Part shown: positions 15,489-23,006 of the stretch, piece by piece
Layout of the letters: each line of letters opens with the position of its first letter
Numbering within the stretch: the stretch's first letter is position 1
Assembly: GCF_036499745.1 (NCBI RefSeq)
Contig: NZ_DASYDG010000008.1
Coordinates: forward strand, 45,219 to 109,218
Origin: Pinirhizobacter sp036499745
GTDB lineage: Bacteria > Pseudomonadota > Gammaproteobacteria > Xanthomonadales > Rhodanobacteraceae
DNA: 64,000 bases
Direction of reading: 5' to 3'
Program-made: the position numbers and the translations under genes
Notes under the pieces: model-generated
Databases searched by the model: none
What the model was told of the DNA's origin: nothing
The model's input: the letters and a program-made list of their open reading frames with translations, nothing else

Positions 15489-16046
15489 TTACTTGGCGAG
15501 GCGGCCGCGCAGCGACTCGATCACCTTGGTGACGGCGGCGCCATCACCCTGGGCGCTCACCTGGCTGCCCGTGCCGCTGGCCACTACCGAAACGGTGAGC
15601 TTGCGGGCATCGGGCGAAGACGCGTCGGAGGATTGCTTCGACTTGCCGTTGAACATGCGCTTGAACATACCCGGCTTCTTCGCATCGATGGTCTGCTGCG
15701 ACACGGCCAGATCGTAGGTATGGGCGTTGTCGTCGTGTGCCGTGACCTGGCCCAGGTCGCCGGTGTTGAAAGCCTCGCCCACGCGCTTGTAGACGTCATC
15801 AACCGTGCCGGGCATGACGAAGCTGTCGGTGGTTTCACGTGGCCGGTTGGCCTGGCCCGCACCCGGTTCCGGGACCACCAGGGCAGCGCTGGTCGAGGGC
15901 GTATCCAGGCCCGGCGGAATCTCCAGCGGGCTCTCCTGCTGCGCCTTGTCCCAGGCCTTGTGCGAACGGAACATGCCGCAGCCGGTCAGCAGGACGGCGG
16001 ACATGGCCACGGCGGGCACGGCCAGGAGGAGCGAATTTTTCTTCAT
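15489..16046 (-). CDS. Outer-membrane lipoprotein, BamC (NlpB/DapX)-like, short form
   Basis: A 185-residue lipoprotein. The signal peptide from the ATG at 16046 ends in lipobox LTGC, followed by a mature part with a proline-rich stretch PLEIPPGLDTPS. One compact C-terminal domain carries MPGTVDDVYKRVGEAF and DARKLTVSVVASG. It lies directly downstream of dapA (37 bp), exactly where E. coli has bamC, and the PPGL-type linker recalls the BamC N-terminus that lies along BamD. E. coli BamC is about 344 residues with two helix-grip domains. Here there is room for only one. BamC identity is therefore an inference from position and layout. Confidence 0.6.
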   Translation of the reverse strand: MKKNSLLLAVPAVAMSAVLLTGCGMFRSHKAWDKAQQESPLEIPPGLDTPSTSAALVVPEPGAGQANRPRETTDSFVMPGTVDDVYKRVGEAFNTGDLGQVTAHDDNAHTYDLAVSQQTIDAKKPGMFKRMFNGKSKQSSDASSPDARKLTVSVVASGTGSQVSAQGDGAAVTKVIESLRGRLAK

Positions 16047-16083
16047 GAAGAGGTTCCGTAAGGGGAAAAACGCCTGCGTTGAA

Positions 16084-17001
16084 TCAGGCCGCAGTCGCCA
16101 ATGGTGCCAGAGAGCCAAGCTTTTCGCGCAAACGGGCCCGGTCAGGGCCCTCCACCAGCGCTACCAAGGGCAGCCGCGGGGTATCCAGCCCCAGCCCCAG
16201 CTCCGCCAGCCCGGCCTTGACCGCGATGGGGTTGGGAGCGCAGTTGAGCGCCTGGACCAGCGACGCCAGCGGAGCGCCGTAGGCCCCGGTGTCGCCGGCC
16301 CGCGAAGCATCGCAGAACGCCCGGAAGGCCCGAGGCACAAGGTTGGCGACGACCGAGATCACCCCGGCGGCGCCCGACAGCATGGCCTGGTGGGCCGTGC
16401 CGTCGTCGCCGGACAGATAGACGAAATCCGCGCGCACAAGTTCCGCAAGGGCTGAAATACGTGCTGCATCGCCCTGCGCTTCCTTGATGCCGACGATGGC
16501 CGGATGGTCGCGCAGCAGCGCCACGGTGGCAGGCTCGATGTCGCAGCCGGTGCGCGGGGGGACGTTGTAGAGCAGCACCGGCAGGCCGCCCTGGTCGGCC
16601 ACTTCGGTAAAATGGCGGCGCATGCCTTCCTGGGTGGGACGCACGTAAAACGGTGCCACCACCAGGGCAGCGTCCGCGCCCAGGGACTTCGCCCGTCGGG
16701 TCAGCGCGATGGTTTTCGTGGTGCCCGCCTCGCCCGTACCTGCGATCACCGGCACACGACCGGCAACGCGGTCGACCGCGAACGAGAGCAGCAGGTCGAA
16801 TTCCCCGTGCTCGAGGAAATGCGATTCACCGGTGGATCCGGCCACCACCACACCCTGCGTGCCGCCCTCGAGCTGGTATTCCAGCAGGCGTCCAAAGGCG
16901 TCGAGGTCGAGTTCGCCGGACGCCGAGAAAGGCGTCGCCAGCGCGCAGATGCTTCCGGAAATGGTCAACGTGGAGCCCAACGGGAAAGGAGAAACGTACA
17001 T
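16084..17001 (-). CDS. dapA: 4-hydroxy-tetrahydrodipicolinate synthase
   Basis: A 305-residue TIM-barrel enzyme that condenses pyruvate with aspartate semialdehyde, the first step to diaminopimelate and lysine. Visible: GSICALATPF near the start, VVAGSTGES, the active-site tyrosine in LLYNVPPRTG, and the Schiff-base lysine in VGIKEAQGD. I chose the ATG at 17001 because upstream codons do not resemble the family. A TTGCCC-18-TAACAT promoter places the transcription start at or next to this ATG, so the mRNA is probably leaderless. The bamC-like gene follows in the same operon, and gcvR is divergent. Confidence 0.96.
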   Translation of the reverse strand: MYVSPFPLGSTLTISGSICALATPFSASGELDLDAFGRLLEYQLEGGTQGVVVAGSTGESHFLEHGEFDLLLSFAVDRVAGRVPVIAGTGEAGTTKTIALTRRAKSLGADAALVVAPFYVRPTQEGMRRHFTEVADQGGLPVLLYNVPPRTGCDIEPATVALLRDHPAIVGIKEAQGDAARISALAELVRADFVYLSGDDGTAHQAMLSGAAGVISVVANLVPRAFRAFCDASRAGDTGAYGAPLASLVQALNCAPNPIAVKAGLAELGLGLDTPRLPLVALVEGPDRARLREKLGSLAPLATAA

Positions 17002-17006
17002 CGTGC

Positions 17007-17036
17007 ATGTTACTTGCGGGGTCCTCGCGCGGGCAA
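17007..17036 (-). promoter_or_regulatory. dapA promoter (possible leaderless start)
   Basis: On the minus strand TTGCCC (17036-17031), spacer 18, TAACAT (17012-17007). Only five bases separate the -10 from the dapA ATG, and no Shine-Dalgarno fits. Confidence 0.45.
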
Positions 17037-17095
17037 GTAAGCTGGCCCGAGGCCAAGGCCGCGCGTCGCACGGCCCCTTCTCCAGGTAGTACATT

Positions 17096-17656
17096 TTGAA
17101 TCCTTCCGCGCAGCGCGCAGCCCCTTCGGACAACCACCTGCTGATCCAGACCCTGTCCCCCGCGCAGCGCGCCCCCCTGCTGGCCCTGACCCGGCGCATT
17201 GCCGATTCCGGCTGCAACCTGGCCGACGCGCGGGTTTCGACCATCGGCAACGACACATCGGTGATGCTGCTAGCGTCCGGCGCCTGGGACGCGGTGGCCA
17301 AGCTGGAAACGGCACTGGGCAAATTCGCCCGGGACGAAGATGTCCAGCTGATCCACTATCGCACCACACCGCGCGAGCCCACCGCGCACCTGTTGCCCTA
17401 CCTGGTGGAAGTGATCGCCGCCGACCGCCCGGGGATCCTGGTGAAGATCGTGGAATTCTTTTCACGGCGCGATATCAGCATCGAGCAACTCACTTCCATG
17501 CGGTACCAGGCCATGCAAACGGGCGCGGATATGTTCCAGGCTCAGATCACCATTGGTATTCCCGCCGAAACTCACATCGCCGCGCTGCGCGATGATTTCC
17601 TCGAGCTATGCGATGGGCTCAACCTCGATGCGATCATGGATCCGGTCAAGTTCTGA
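17096..17656 (+). CDS. gcvR: Glycine cleavage system transcriptional repressor-like ACT protein (GcvR)
   Basis: A 186-residue protein with two ACT-type regions: HLLIQTLSPAQRAPLLALTR to about 85, and YLVEVIAADRPGILVKIVEF to about 175. This is the GcvR layout. GcvR binds GcvA and holds back the glycine cleavage operon when glycine is low. The start is TTG at 17096: there is no ATG or GTG before the conserved part, and AGG lies a few bases upstream. Position next to dapA and bcp matches E. coli dapA-gcvR-bcp. GcvA and gcvTHP are not in the window, so the target is inferred. Confidence 0.88.
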   Translation: MNPSAQRAAPSDNHLLIQTLSPAQRAPLLALTRRIADSGCNLADARVSTIGNDTSVMLLASGAWDAVAKLETALGKFARDEDVQLIHYRTTPREPTAHLLPYLVEVIAADRPGILVKIVEFFSRRDISIEQLTSMRYQAMQTGADMFQAQITIGIPAETHIAALRDDFLELCDGLNLDAIMDPVKF

Positions 17657-17699
17657 AAAACCCCTTGCCAAGAACCCGCGTTAGGGGTATCCAAGCAAC

Positions 17700-18161
17700 A
17701 TGGTCGAAGTAGGCAAGAAAGTCGGGGCGTTGAAGGGTCACACGGGAAGCGGGCAGACGCTTTCCCTGTCGTCGCTGAAGGGCAAGTGGGTGGTGGTTTA
17801 TTTCTACCCGAAGGACAGCACGCCCGGATGCACCACCGAGGCCCAGGGCTTCCGCGATGCCTACGACGAATTTCGCGAACGCAACGCCGAAGTCATCGGC
17901 GTGTCACGTGATTCTGAGAAATCACATGCGAACTTCGCCTCAAAGCAGTCACTGCCATTTCCCCTTATCGCCGATACCGACGAAACCTGGTGCAACGCCT
18001 TCGGCGTGATTGCCGAAAAAGTGCTGTACGGCAAGCGCCACATGGGCGTGGTGCGCTCCACCTTCCTCATCGACCCCGACGGCAAGCTCGTCCAGGAATG
18101 GCGCAACATCAAGGTTGCCGGCCACGTCGATGCCGTGCTGGAAAGGATTCCGCCACGCTAA
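17700..18161 (+). CDS. bcp: Thioredoxin-dependent peroxiredoxin, Bcp/PrxQ family
   Basis: A 153-residue cytoplasmic peroxiredoxin that reduces hydroperoxides. The peroxidatic cysteine is Cys44 in FYPKDSTPGCTTEAQGF. The resolving cysteine found five residues later in E. coli Bcp is Gln49 here. The only other cysteine is Cys98 (DETWCNAFG), so the enzyme probably works as a 1-Cys or atypical type. It follows gcvR after 43 bp, as in E. coli, and may share its transcript. Confidence 0.95.
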   Translation: MVEVGKKVGALKGHTGSGQTLSLSSLKGKWVVVYFYPKDSTPGCTTEAQGFRDAYDEFRERNAEVIGVSRDSEKSHANFASKQSLPFPLIADTDETWCNAFGVIAEKVLYGKRHMGVVRSTFLIDPDGKLVQEWRNIKVAGHVDAVLERIPPR

Positions 18162-18201
18162 TCCATCCGCACTACATCCCAACGCACGAGGTCAACCACG
18201 C

Positions 18202-19581
18202 ATGACCGTAGCTAAGCGTATCTATGCCCTGGATACCAATGTGCTGCTGCACGATCCGACCTCCCTGTACCGCTTCGAGGAACACGACGTCTTCATCCCG
18301 ATGACGGTGCTTGAAGAACTCGACGAAAAAAAGAAAGGCTCATCGGAAGTTTCGCGCAACGGGCGGCAAGTCAGCCGCTTCCTCAACGAACTGATCGAGC
18401 AAGGTAACGGCCACGGCATCGCCGATGGCATTCCACTGCAAAGCCCCGGTGGGCTGAACCTCAAACGCGGCATGGCCGTGGGCCGGCTGCACTTCCAGCA
18501 GCGCATCACCGCCACCAACGGCAAGGCCGACAACCAGATCCTGGCGTCGGTGATCGACCTGCGCGATGAGAACCCCGACGCATTGGTGATCCTGGTCACC
18601 AAGGACATCAACCTTCGCATCAAGGCCACCATCTTCGGCATCCATGCCGAGGACTACGAAAACGACCGCGCGCTGGACGACTTCGCGCTGCTGTTCACAG
18701 GCTCGGAGGAAACCGGCGAGGACTTCTGGGACCGCCACCCCGAGGTTCGTTCCTGGACCGAGCGCGGCCGCACGTATTACGAGCTCACCAAACGCGAAGA
18801 CGAAGACTGGTACCCGAATGAGTGCCTGTATCTTCCCGGCGAGAATTCCGTCGAACTGCGCGTGCTCACCCTCGACGGCGACCGCGCCACGCTGGTGCTG
18901 CTGGACGACCACTCCCACGCCAACCACGCGGTATGGGGCATCGCCGCGCGCAATCGCGAACAGAATTTCGCCCTGAACCTGCTGATGGATCCGGACGTCG
19001 ATTTCGTCACCCTGCTGGGTACCGCCGGCACCGGCAAGACATTGCTGGCGCTAGCGGCGGGACTGGCCCAGGTAATGGACCAGCAGCGCTACCGCGAGAT
19101 CATCATGACCCGCGCCACGGTGTCGGTAGGCGAGGACATCGGCTTCCTTCCCGGCACCGAGGAAGAAAAGATGACGCCGTGGATGGGGGCGCTCACCGAC
19201 AACCTCGAAGTGCTTGCCAACCCCGAGGAAGGTGGTTCCTGGGGCCGCCAGGCCACCAATGACCTGCTTGCCTCGCGGGTGAAGATCCGCTCGCTGAACT
19301 TCATGCGCGGCCGCACTTTTCTGTCGCGCTACCTGATCATCGACGAGGCGCAGAATCTCACGCCCAAGCAGATGAAGACGCTGATCACCCGGGCTGGCCC
19401 AGGCACCAAGATCGTCTGCCTGGGCAACGTGGAGCAGATCGACACGCCGTACCTCACCGAAACGACATCGGGCCTGACCTACGCAGTAGACCGCTTCAAG
19501 CAGTGGGCGCATTCGGGCCACATCACCTTGCGCCGCGGTGAACGCTCGCGCCTGGCCGACTTCGCCTCCGAAGCGCTGTAG
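18202..19581 (+). CDS. PhoH family ATPase with N-terminal PIN domain (PhoH2/YlaK-like)
   Basis: A 459-residue two-domain protein. A PIN-type RNase domain (about 1-140) begins KRIYALDTNVLLHDP, with acidic residues at DTN, EELDEKKKG and VTKDINLR. A PhoH ATPase domain (about 250-459) has Walker A GTAGTGKT (273-280) and Walker B YLIIDEAQN. Members of the PIN-PhoH family have been reported as RNA helicase/RNases. The substrate is unknown here. The frame is open far upstream, but the ATG at 18202 matches the family start. It lies 40 bp after bcp. Confidence 0.92.
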   Translation: MTVAKRIYALDTNVLLHDPTSLYRFEEHDVFIPMTVLEELDEKKKGSSEVSRNGRQVSRFLNELIEQGNGHGIADGIPLQSPGGLNLKRGMAVGRLHFQQRITATNGKADNQILASVIDLRDENPDALVILVTKDINLRIKATIFGIHAEDYENDRALDDFALLFTGSEETGEDFWDRHPEVRSWTERGRTYYELTKREDEDWYPNECLYLPGENSVELRVLTLDGDRATLVLLDDHSHANHAVWGIAARNREQNFALNLLMDPDVDFVTLLGTAGTGKTLLALAAGLAQVMDQQRYREIIMTRATVSVGEDIGFLPGTEEEKMTPWMGALTDNLEVLANPEEGGSWGRQATNDLLASRVKIRSLNFMRGRTFLSRYLIIDEAQNLTPKQMKTLITRAGPGTKIVCLGNVEQIDTPYLTETTSGLTYAVDRFKQWAHSGHITLRRGERSRLADFASEAL

Positions 19582-19610
19582 ATCCCGGTCGAAGGGGTTT
19601 CCCGTGTAAC

Positions 19611-19639
19611 GCCCCGCGGTCCCGCAAGGGACGCGGGGC
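19611..19639 (+). terminator. GC-rich hairpin after phoH
   Basis: GCCCCGC plus GTCCC pairs with GGGAC plus GCGGGGC around a GCAA tetraloop, with one bulged G. No U-run follows, so it may act as a weak terminator or as an mRNA 3'-end stabiliser. Confidence 0.45.
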
Positions 19640-19700
19640 TGCCTGCGTCTATCCGGGATGCCGGTCCGGGCCCAGGCGGCGTTATCATGGACACTCGCCG

Positions 19701-19731
19701 CTGGGCCCGGCCCGGTTGAACCGGGGCCCAG
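19701..19731 (+). other. Second inverted repeat in the phoH-lpxO gap
   Basis: CTGGGCC (19701-19707) pairs with GGCCCAG (19725-19731), and inner CCGG/CCGG segments close on TTGAA. It lies 46 bases before the hydroxylase ATG and could be a leader hairpin or an operator. Confidence 0.35.
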
Positions 19732-19776
19732 TCGCCCTGACCTCCCCTATCGTCACCCAGGTACCCAAGCGCCCCG

Positions 19777-20727
19777 ATGAACCTGCTAGGCCCCCGTTTC
19801 ATCATCCTGTACGTGTTGCTGGCCTTCGCCCTTTGCGTGCTGCTGGTGCACCTGCGCGGGCGCTCACGGCTGCGCTTCGACCGCCAGCTGGTGGACCACT
19901 CGGCTATCTTCGCGCCGTACAACCTTTTGATGTACGCCTTCTCCGCGGTGCCGGCACGACCGATCCTTGACCGCCGCGGTTTTCCGCAGCTCGATCCGCT
20001 GCAGCAGAACTGGCAGGTGATCCGAGCCGAAGCGATGCACCTCTTCGACGAAGGTTTCATCAAAGCGGCGGAGAAGCACGCCGATGCCAGCTTCAATTCG
20101 TTCTTCAAGCAGGGCTGGAAGCGCTTTTACCTGAAGTGGTACGGCGAGCCTCTGGCCTCGGCCGAAGCGCTATGCCCGAACACGGTAAAGCTGCTCAATT
20201 CGATCCCCAACGTGAAGGCGGCGATGTTCGCCCTGCTGCCGCCGGGCTCGAAGCTCAATCCGCATCGCGATCCGTTCGCAGGATCGCTTCGCTACCATCT
20301 GGGTCTTATCACGCCCAACTCCGACGATTGCCGTATTTTCGTCGATGGCCAGATGCACAGCTGGCGCGACGGCGAGGACATCGTCTTCGACGAAACCTAT
20401 GTGCATTGGGCCGAGAACCGCACCGACCAGACACGCGTGATCCTGTTCGCCGACGTCGAGCGCCCTTTGCGCACGAAGCTGATGAGCGCGATCAATCATC
20501 GCGTCGGTGCCTTCATGGGTTCCATCACCGCCTCGCCCAATGCCGACGACGGCAAGGAAGACGTGGGCTTGGTCAACCGCATGTTCGCGCTCAACGCCCG
20601 TGGCCGCGAACGCAGCAAGCGCTTCAAGAAGAAGAACCCGAAACTGTTCCGCGCCATCAAGTACGTAGGCATCGTGTTGGCGCTATGGGTGATCTTCCTT
20701 GCACCCTACCCGTTCTATAAAGGCTAG
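19777..20727 (+). CDS. lpxO: Aspartyl/asparaginyl beta-hydroxylase family dioxygenase, LpxO-like
   Basis: A 316-residue Fe(II)/2-oxoglutarate dioxygenase. The double-stranded beta-helix ligands are visible: His163 and Asp165 in NPHRDPFAGS, His210 in ETYVHWAENRT, and Arg220 (TRVILF) for 2-oxoglutarate. One transmembrane helix lies at each end (about 8-25 and 295-312), the membrane-anchored layout of LpxO, which 2-hydroxylates a secondary acyl chain of lipid A. Lipid A as substrate is inferred from that layout. The lpx genes lie 28 kb away. AGG is the only weak ribosome site. Confidence 0.8.
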   Translation: MNLLGPRFIILYVLLAFALCVLLVHLRGRSRLRFDRQLVDHSAIFAPYNLLMYAFSAVPARPILDRRGFPQLDPLQQNWQVIRAEAMHLFDEGFIKAAEKHADASFNSFFKQGWKRFYLKWYGEPLASAEALCPNTVKLLNSIPNVKAAMFALLPPGSKLNPHRDPFAGSLRYHLGLITPNSDDCRIFVDGQMHSWRDGEDIVFDETYVHWAENRTDQTRVILFADVERPLRTKLMSAINHRVGAFMGSITASPNADDGKEDVGLVNRMFALNARGRERSKRFKKKNPKLFRAIKYVGIVLALWVIFLAPYPFYKG

Positions 20728-20830
20728 CGTTCTACAAGAGCCAGGTTCGGCGCCATAGGCCGTCAAGCCTAGATGTCAAATTCATCGTCGTGGCCACACC
20801 ATCGCTAGACCAGACGATGAGATCACCGCG

Positions 20831-21838
20831 ATGGGCTACCTGAACGAAGGACACTGGACCCGGCAGGTCCTGGTCCAGGAGAAGAACTCCGGCCGCTTCG
20901 TTCGGGAGGAAAGCCAGTTCCGCCACTGGGTGACCGCCGATGGCAGCCCCGGCCCGACCGGCGAGGGTGGCTTCCGTGCCGAACCCGGCCGCTACCACCT
21001 GTATATCGCCCGTGCCTGTCCCTGGGCCCACCGCGCGATGATCTTCCGGACATTGAAAGGGCTGGACGGCCTCATCGATTACTCCGTGCTGCACTGGCTG
21101 ATGGGCGAGGACGGCTGGACCTTCGAGCCCGCACCCGGGGTCACCGGGGACAAGCTGCATGGCTCACGCTTCCTCTACCAGCTTTACCAGCGGGCGATCC
21201 CGGACATCACCGGCCGCTCCACGGTGCCCGTGCTATGGGATGTTCAGCGCGAGACCATCGTCAGCAATGAATCGGCCGACATCATCCGCATGTTCAACAG
21301 CGCCTTCGACAGCGTTGGCGCGAAGCTGGGCGACTATTACCCCGGTCCCCTGCACGAGGAGATCGACGCGGTGAATGCGCGCGTGTACGACACGCTCAAC
21401 AATGGCGTGTACAAGGCAGGCTTCGCCACCACGCAGGAAGCGTATGAACTTGCGATTGGCCCATTGTTCGACACCATGGACTGGCTCGAGGAACACTTGG
21501 CCGACCGGCCCTGGCTGTGCGGCGAGGTTCAAACCGAGGCCGACTGGCGCCTGTTCACCACCCTGTTGCGTTTCGACCTGGTCTACCACGGCCATTTCAA
21601 GTGCAATGTGCGGCGCCTGGTGGACTACCCGCGCCTGTGGCAATACACCTGCGCGATGTACCAGCAGCCGGGCATCGCCGACACGGTGGATATCGACCAC
21701 ATCAAGAAGCACTACTACATGAGCCATCGCCAGATAAACCCCAGCGGCATCGTTCCGGTGGGTCCGGATATCGATTTCAACGCGGCGACCGAATGGGGCC
21801 GCCCGCGCGTGGTGGTGGATTTCGGCCAGCCCGCGTAA
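20831..21838 (+). CDS. yqjG: Glutathionyl-hydroquinone reductase (Xi-class glutathione transferase)
   Basis: A 335-residue Xi-class GST that uses glutathione to reduce glutathionyl-hydroquinones. The catalytic cysteine is Cys63 in ARACPWAHR. The class-typical FVREESQFRHWV lies at the N-terminus, SNESADIIRMFN forms part of the GSH site, and IVPVGPDIDF closes the C-terminal domain. Length fits E. coli YqjG. It stands alone, with about 100 bp upstream. It probably protects against quinone or electrophile stress. Confidence 0.93.
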   Translation: MGYLNEGHWTRQVLVQEKNSGRFVREESQFRHWVTADGSPGPTGEGGFRAEPGRYHLYIARACPWAHRAMIFRTLKGLDGLIDYSVLHWLMGEDGWTFEPAPGVTGDKLHGSRFLYQLYQRAIPDITGRSTVPVLWDVQRETIVSNESADIIRMFNSAFDSVGAKLGDYYPGPLHEEIDAVNARVYDTLNNGVYKAGFATTQEAYELAIGPLFDTMDWLEEHLADRPWLCGEVQTEADWRLFTTLLRFDLVYHGHFKCNVRRLVDYPRLWQYTCAMYQQPGIADTVDIDHIKKHYYMSHRQINPSGIVPVGPDIDFNAATEWGRPRVVVDFGQPA

Positions 21839-21913
21839 ACGGCGGCTTGACCCTTCGACCGCTATGCTGGGGGCCTTTGCCTCTCCCTACCCCACATCAT
21901 AAGGATCGACACG

Positions 21914-22918
21914 ATGGAACTTGGACTGATTGGGCTCGGCCGCATGGGCGGCAATATCGTGCGCCGCTTGCTCCGCGACGGCCACCAGTGCGTGGTGTAT
22001 GACGTCAGCGCCGAGGCCCGCGAGGCCGTGGCCAAAGACGGCGCCACCGCGGTCAATTCCGTCGAGGCCCTGGTGCAGACGCTCAAGGGGCCGCGCGCGG
22101 TGTGGGTGATGCTCCCCGCCGGCGAGATCACCGAGAAAACCGTCGCCCAGCTGGGTGGACTGCTGTCCGAAGGCGACACCGTGATCGACGGCGGCAACAC
22201 GTTCTATCGCGATGACGTGCGCCGTACGAAGCAATTGAAGACCCGGGGCATCGACTACATCGACGTGGGTACGTCCGGCGGCGTCTGGGGCCTGGAGCGC
22301 GGCTATTGCATGATGATCGGCGGCGACAAGGCCCAGGTGGACCGCCTTGACCCGATCTTCGCAACGTTAGCCCCGGGTAACGGCGACATTCCCCGGACCG
22401 CTGGCCGCGAAGGCCGCGATACGCGGGTGGAACAGGGCTACATGCACACCGGCCCGGCGGGCTCGGGGCATTTCGTCAAGATGGTCCACAACGGCATCGA
22501 GTACGGCCTGATGCAGGCTTACGCCGAGGGCTTCGATATCCTGCGCAACCGCAACAAGACCACCCTGGCCGAGGACGACCGCTTCGATCTGGACGTGGCC
22601 GACATTTCCGAGGTGTGGCGCCGCGGCAGCGTGGTGTCCTCGTGGCTTCTGGACCTCTGCGCCAGCGCCCTGGCCAGGGCGCCGGAGCTGGACGGGTTCT
22701 CCGGCTTCGTCGACGACTCCGGCGAAGGCCGCTGGACCATCAACGCCGCCATCGAGGAAGCGGTGCCCGCGGAGGTCCTCAGCTCCGCGCTGTACGCCCG
22801 CTTCCGCTCGCGCCAGGAGCACACCTTCGCCGAGCGGATGTTGTCGGCCATGCGACTGGGCTTCGGCGGCCACGTGGAAGGCCGGGGCGCCCCGCCAAAG
22901 CAGGGCGAGGCTTCCTGA
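21914..22918 (+). CDS. gnd: 6-phosphogluconate dehydrogenase, decarboxylating (short, YqeC/GndA-type)
   Basis: A 334-residue 6PGDH of the short class (E. coli Gnd is about 470), which usually prefers NAD. The Rossmann motif GLIGLGRMGGNIVRRL opens the protein. VIDGGNTFYRDD, DVGTSGGVWG and the catalytic KMVHNGIEYGLMQAY follow. It converts 6-phosphogluconate to ribulose 5-phosphate. AAGGA precedes the ATG. It stands alone and may serve gluconate use or the pentose phosphate route. No other such genes are near. Confidence 0.93.
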   Translation: MELGLIGLGRMGGNIVRRLLRDGHQCVVYDVSAEAREAVAKDGATAVNSVEALVQTLKGPRAVWVMLPAGEITEKTVAQLGGLLSEGDTVIDGGNTFYRDDVRRTKQLKTRGIDYIDVGTSGGVWGLERGYCMMIGGDKAQVDRLDPIFATLAPGNGDIPRTAGREGRDTRVEQGYMHTGPAGSGHFVKMVHNGIEYGLMQAYAEGFDILRNRNKTTLAEDDRFDLDVADISEVWRRGSVVSSWLLDLCASALARAPELDGFSGFVDDSGEGRWTINAAIEEAVPAEVLSSALYARFRSRQEHTFAERMLSAMRLGFGGHVEGRGAPPKQGEAS

Positions 22919-23006
22919 TCAAGGCGTTAGCAGGGGCAGGCCGGCCGATCTCACCCCTTAAGACGTAGCCATGGCACCATTCGGGGCTTGAGCATCACGG
23001 ATTGCC

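Noticed and set aside
21847..21868. TTGACC and TATGCT before gnd as a promoter
   Set aside because: The spacer is only 10 bp, too short for a sigma-70 promoter.
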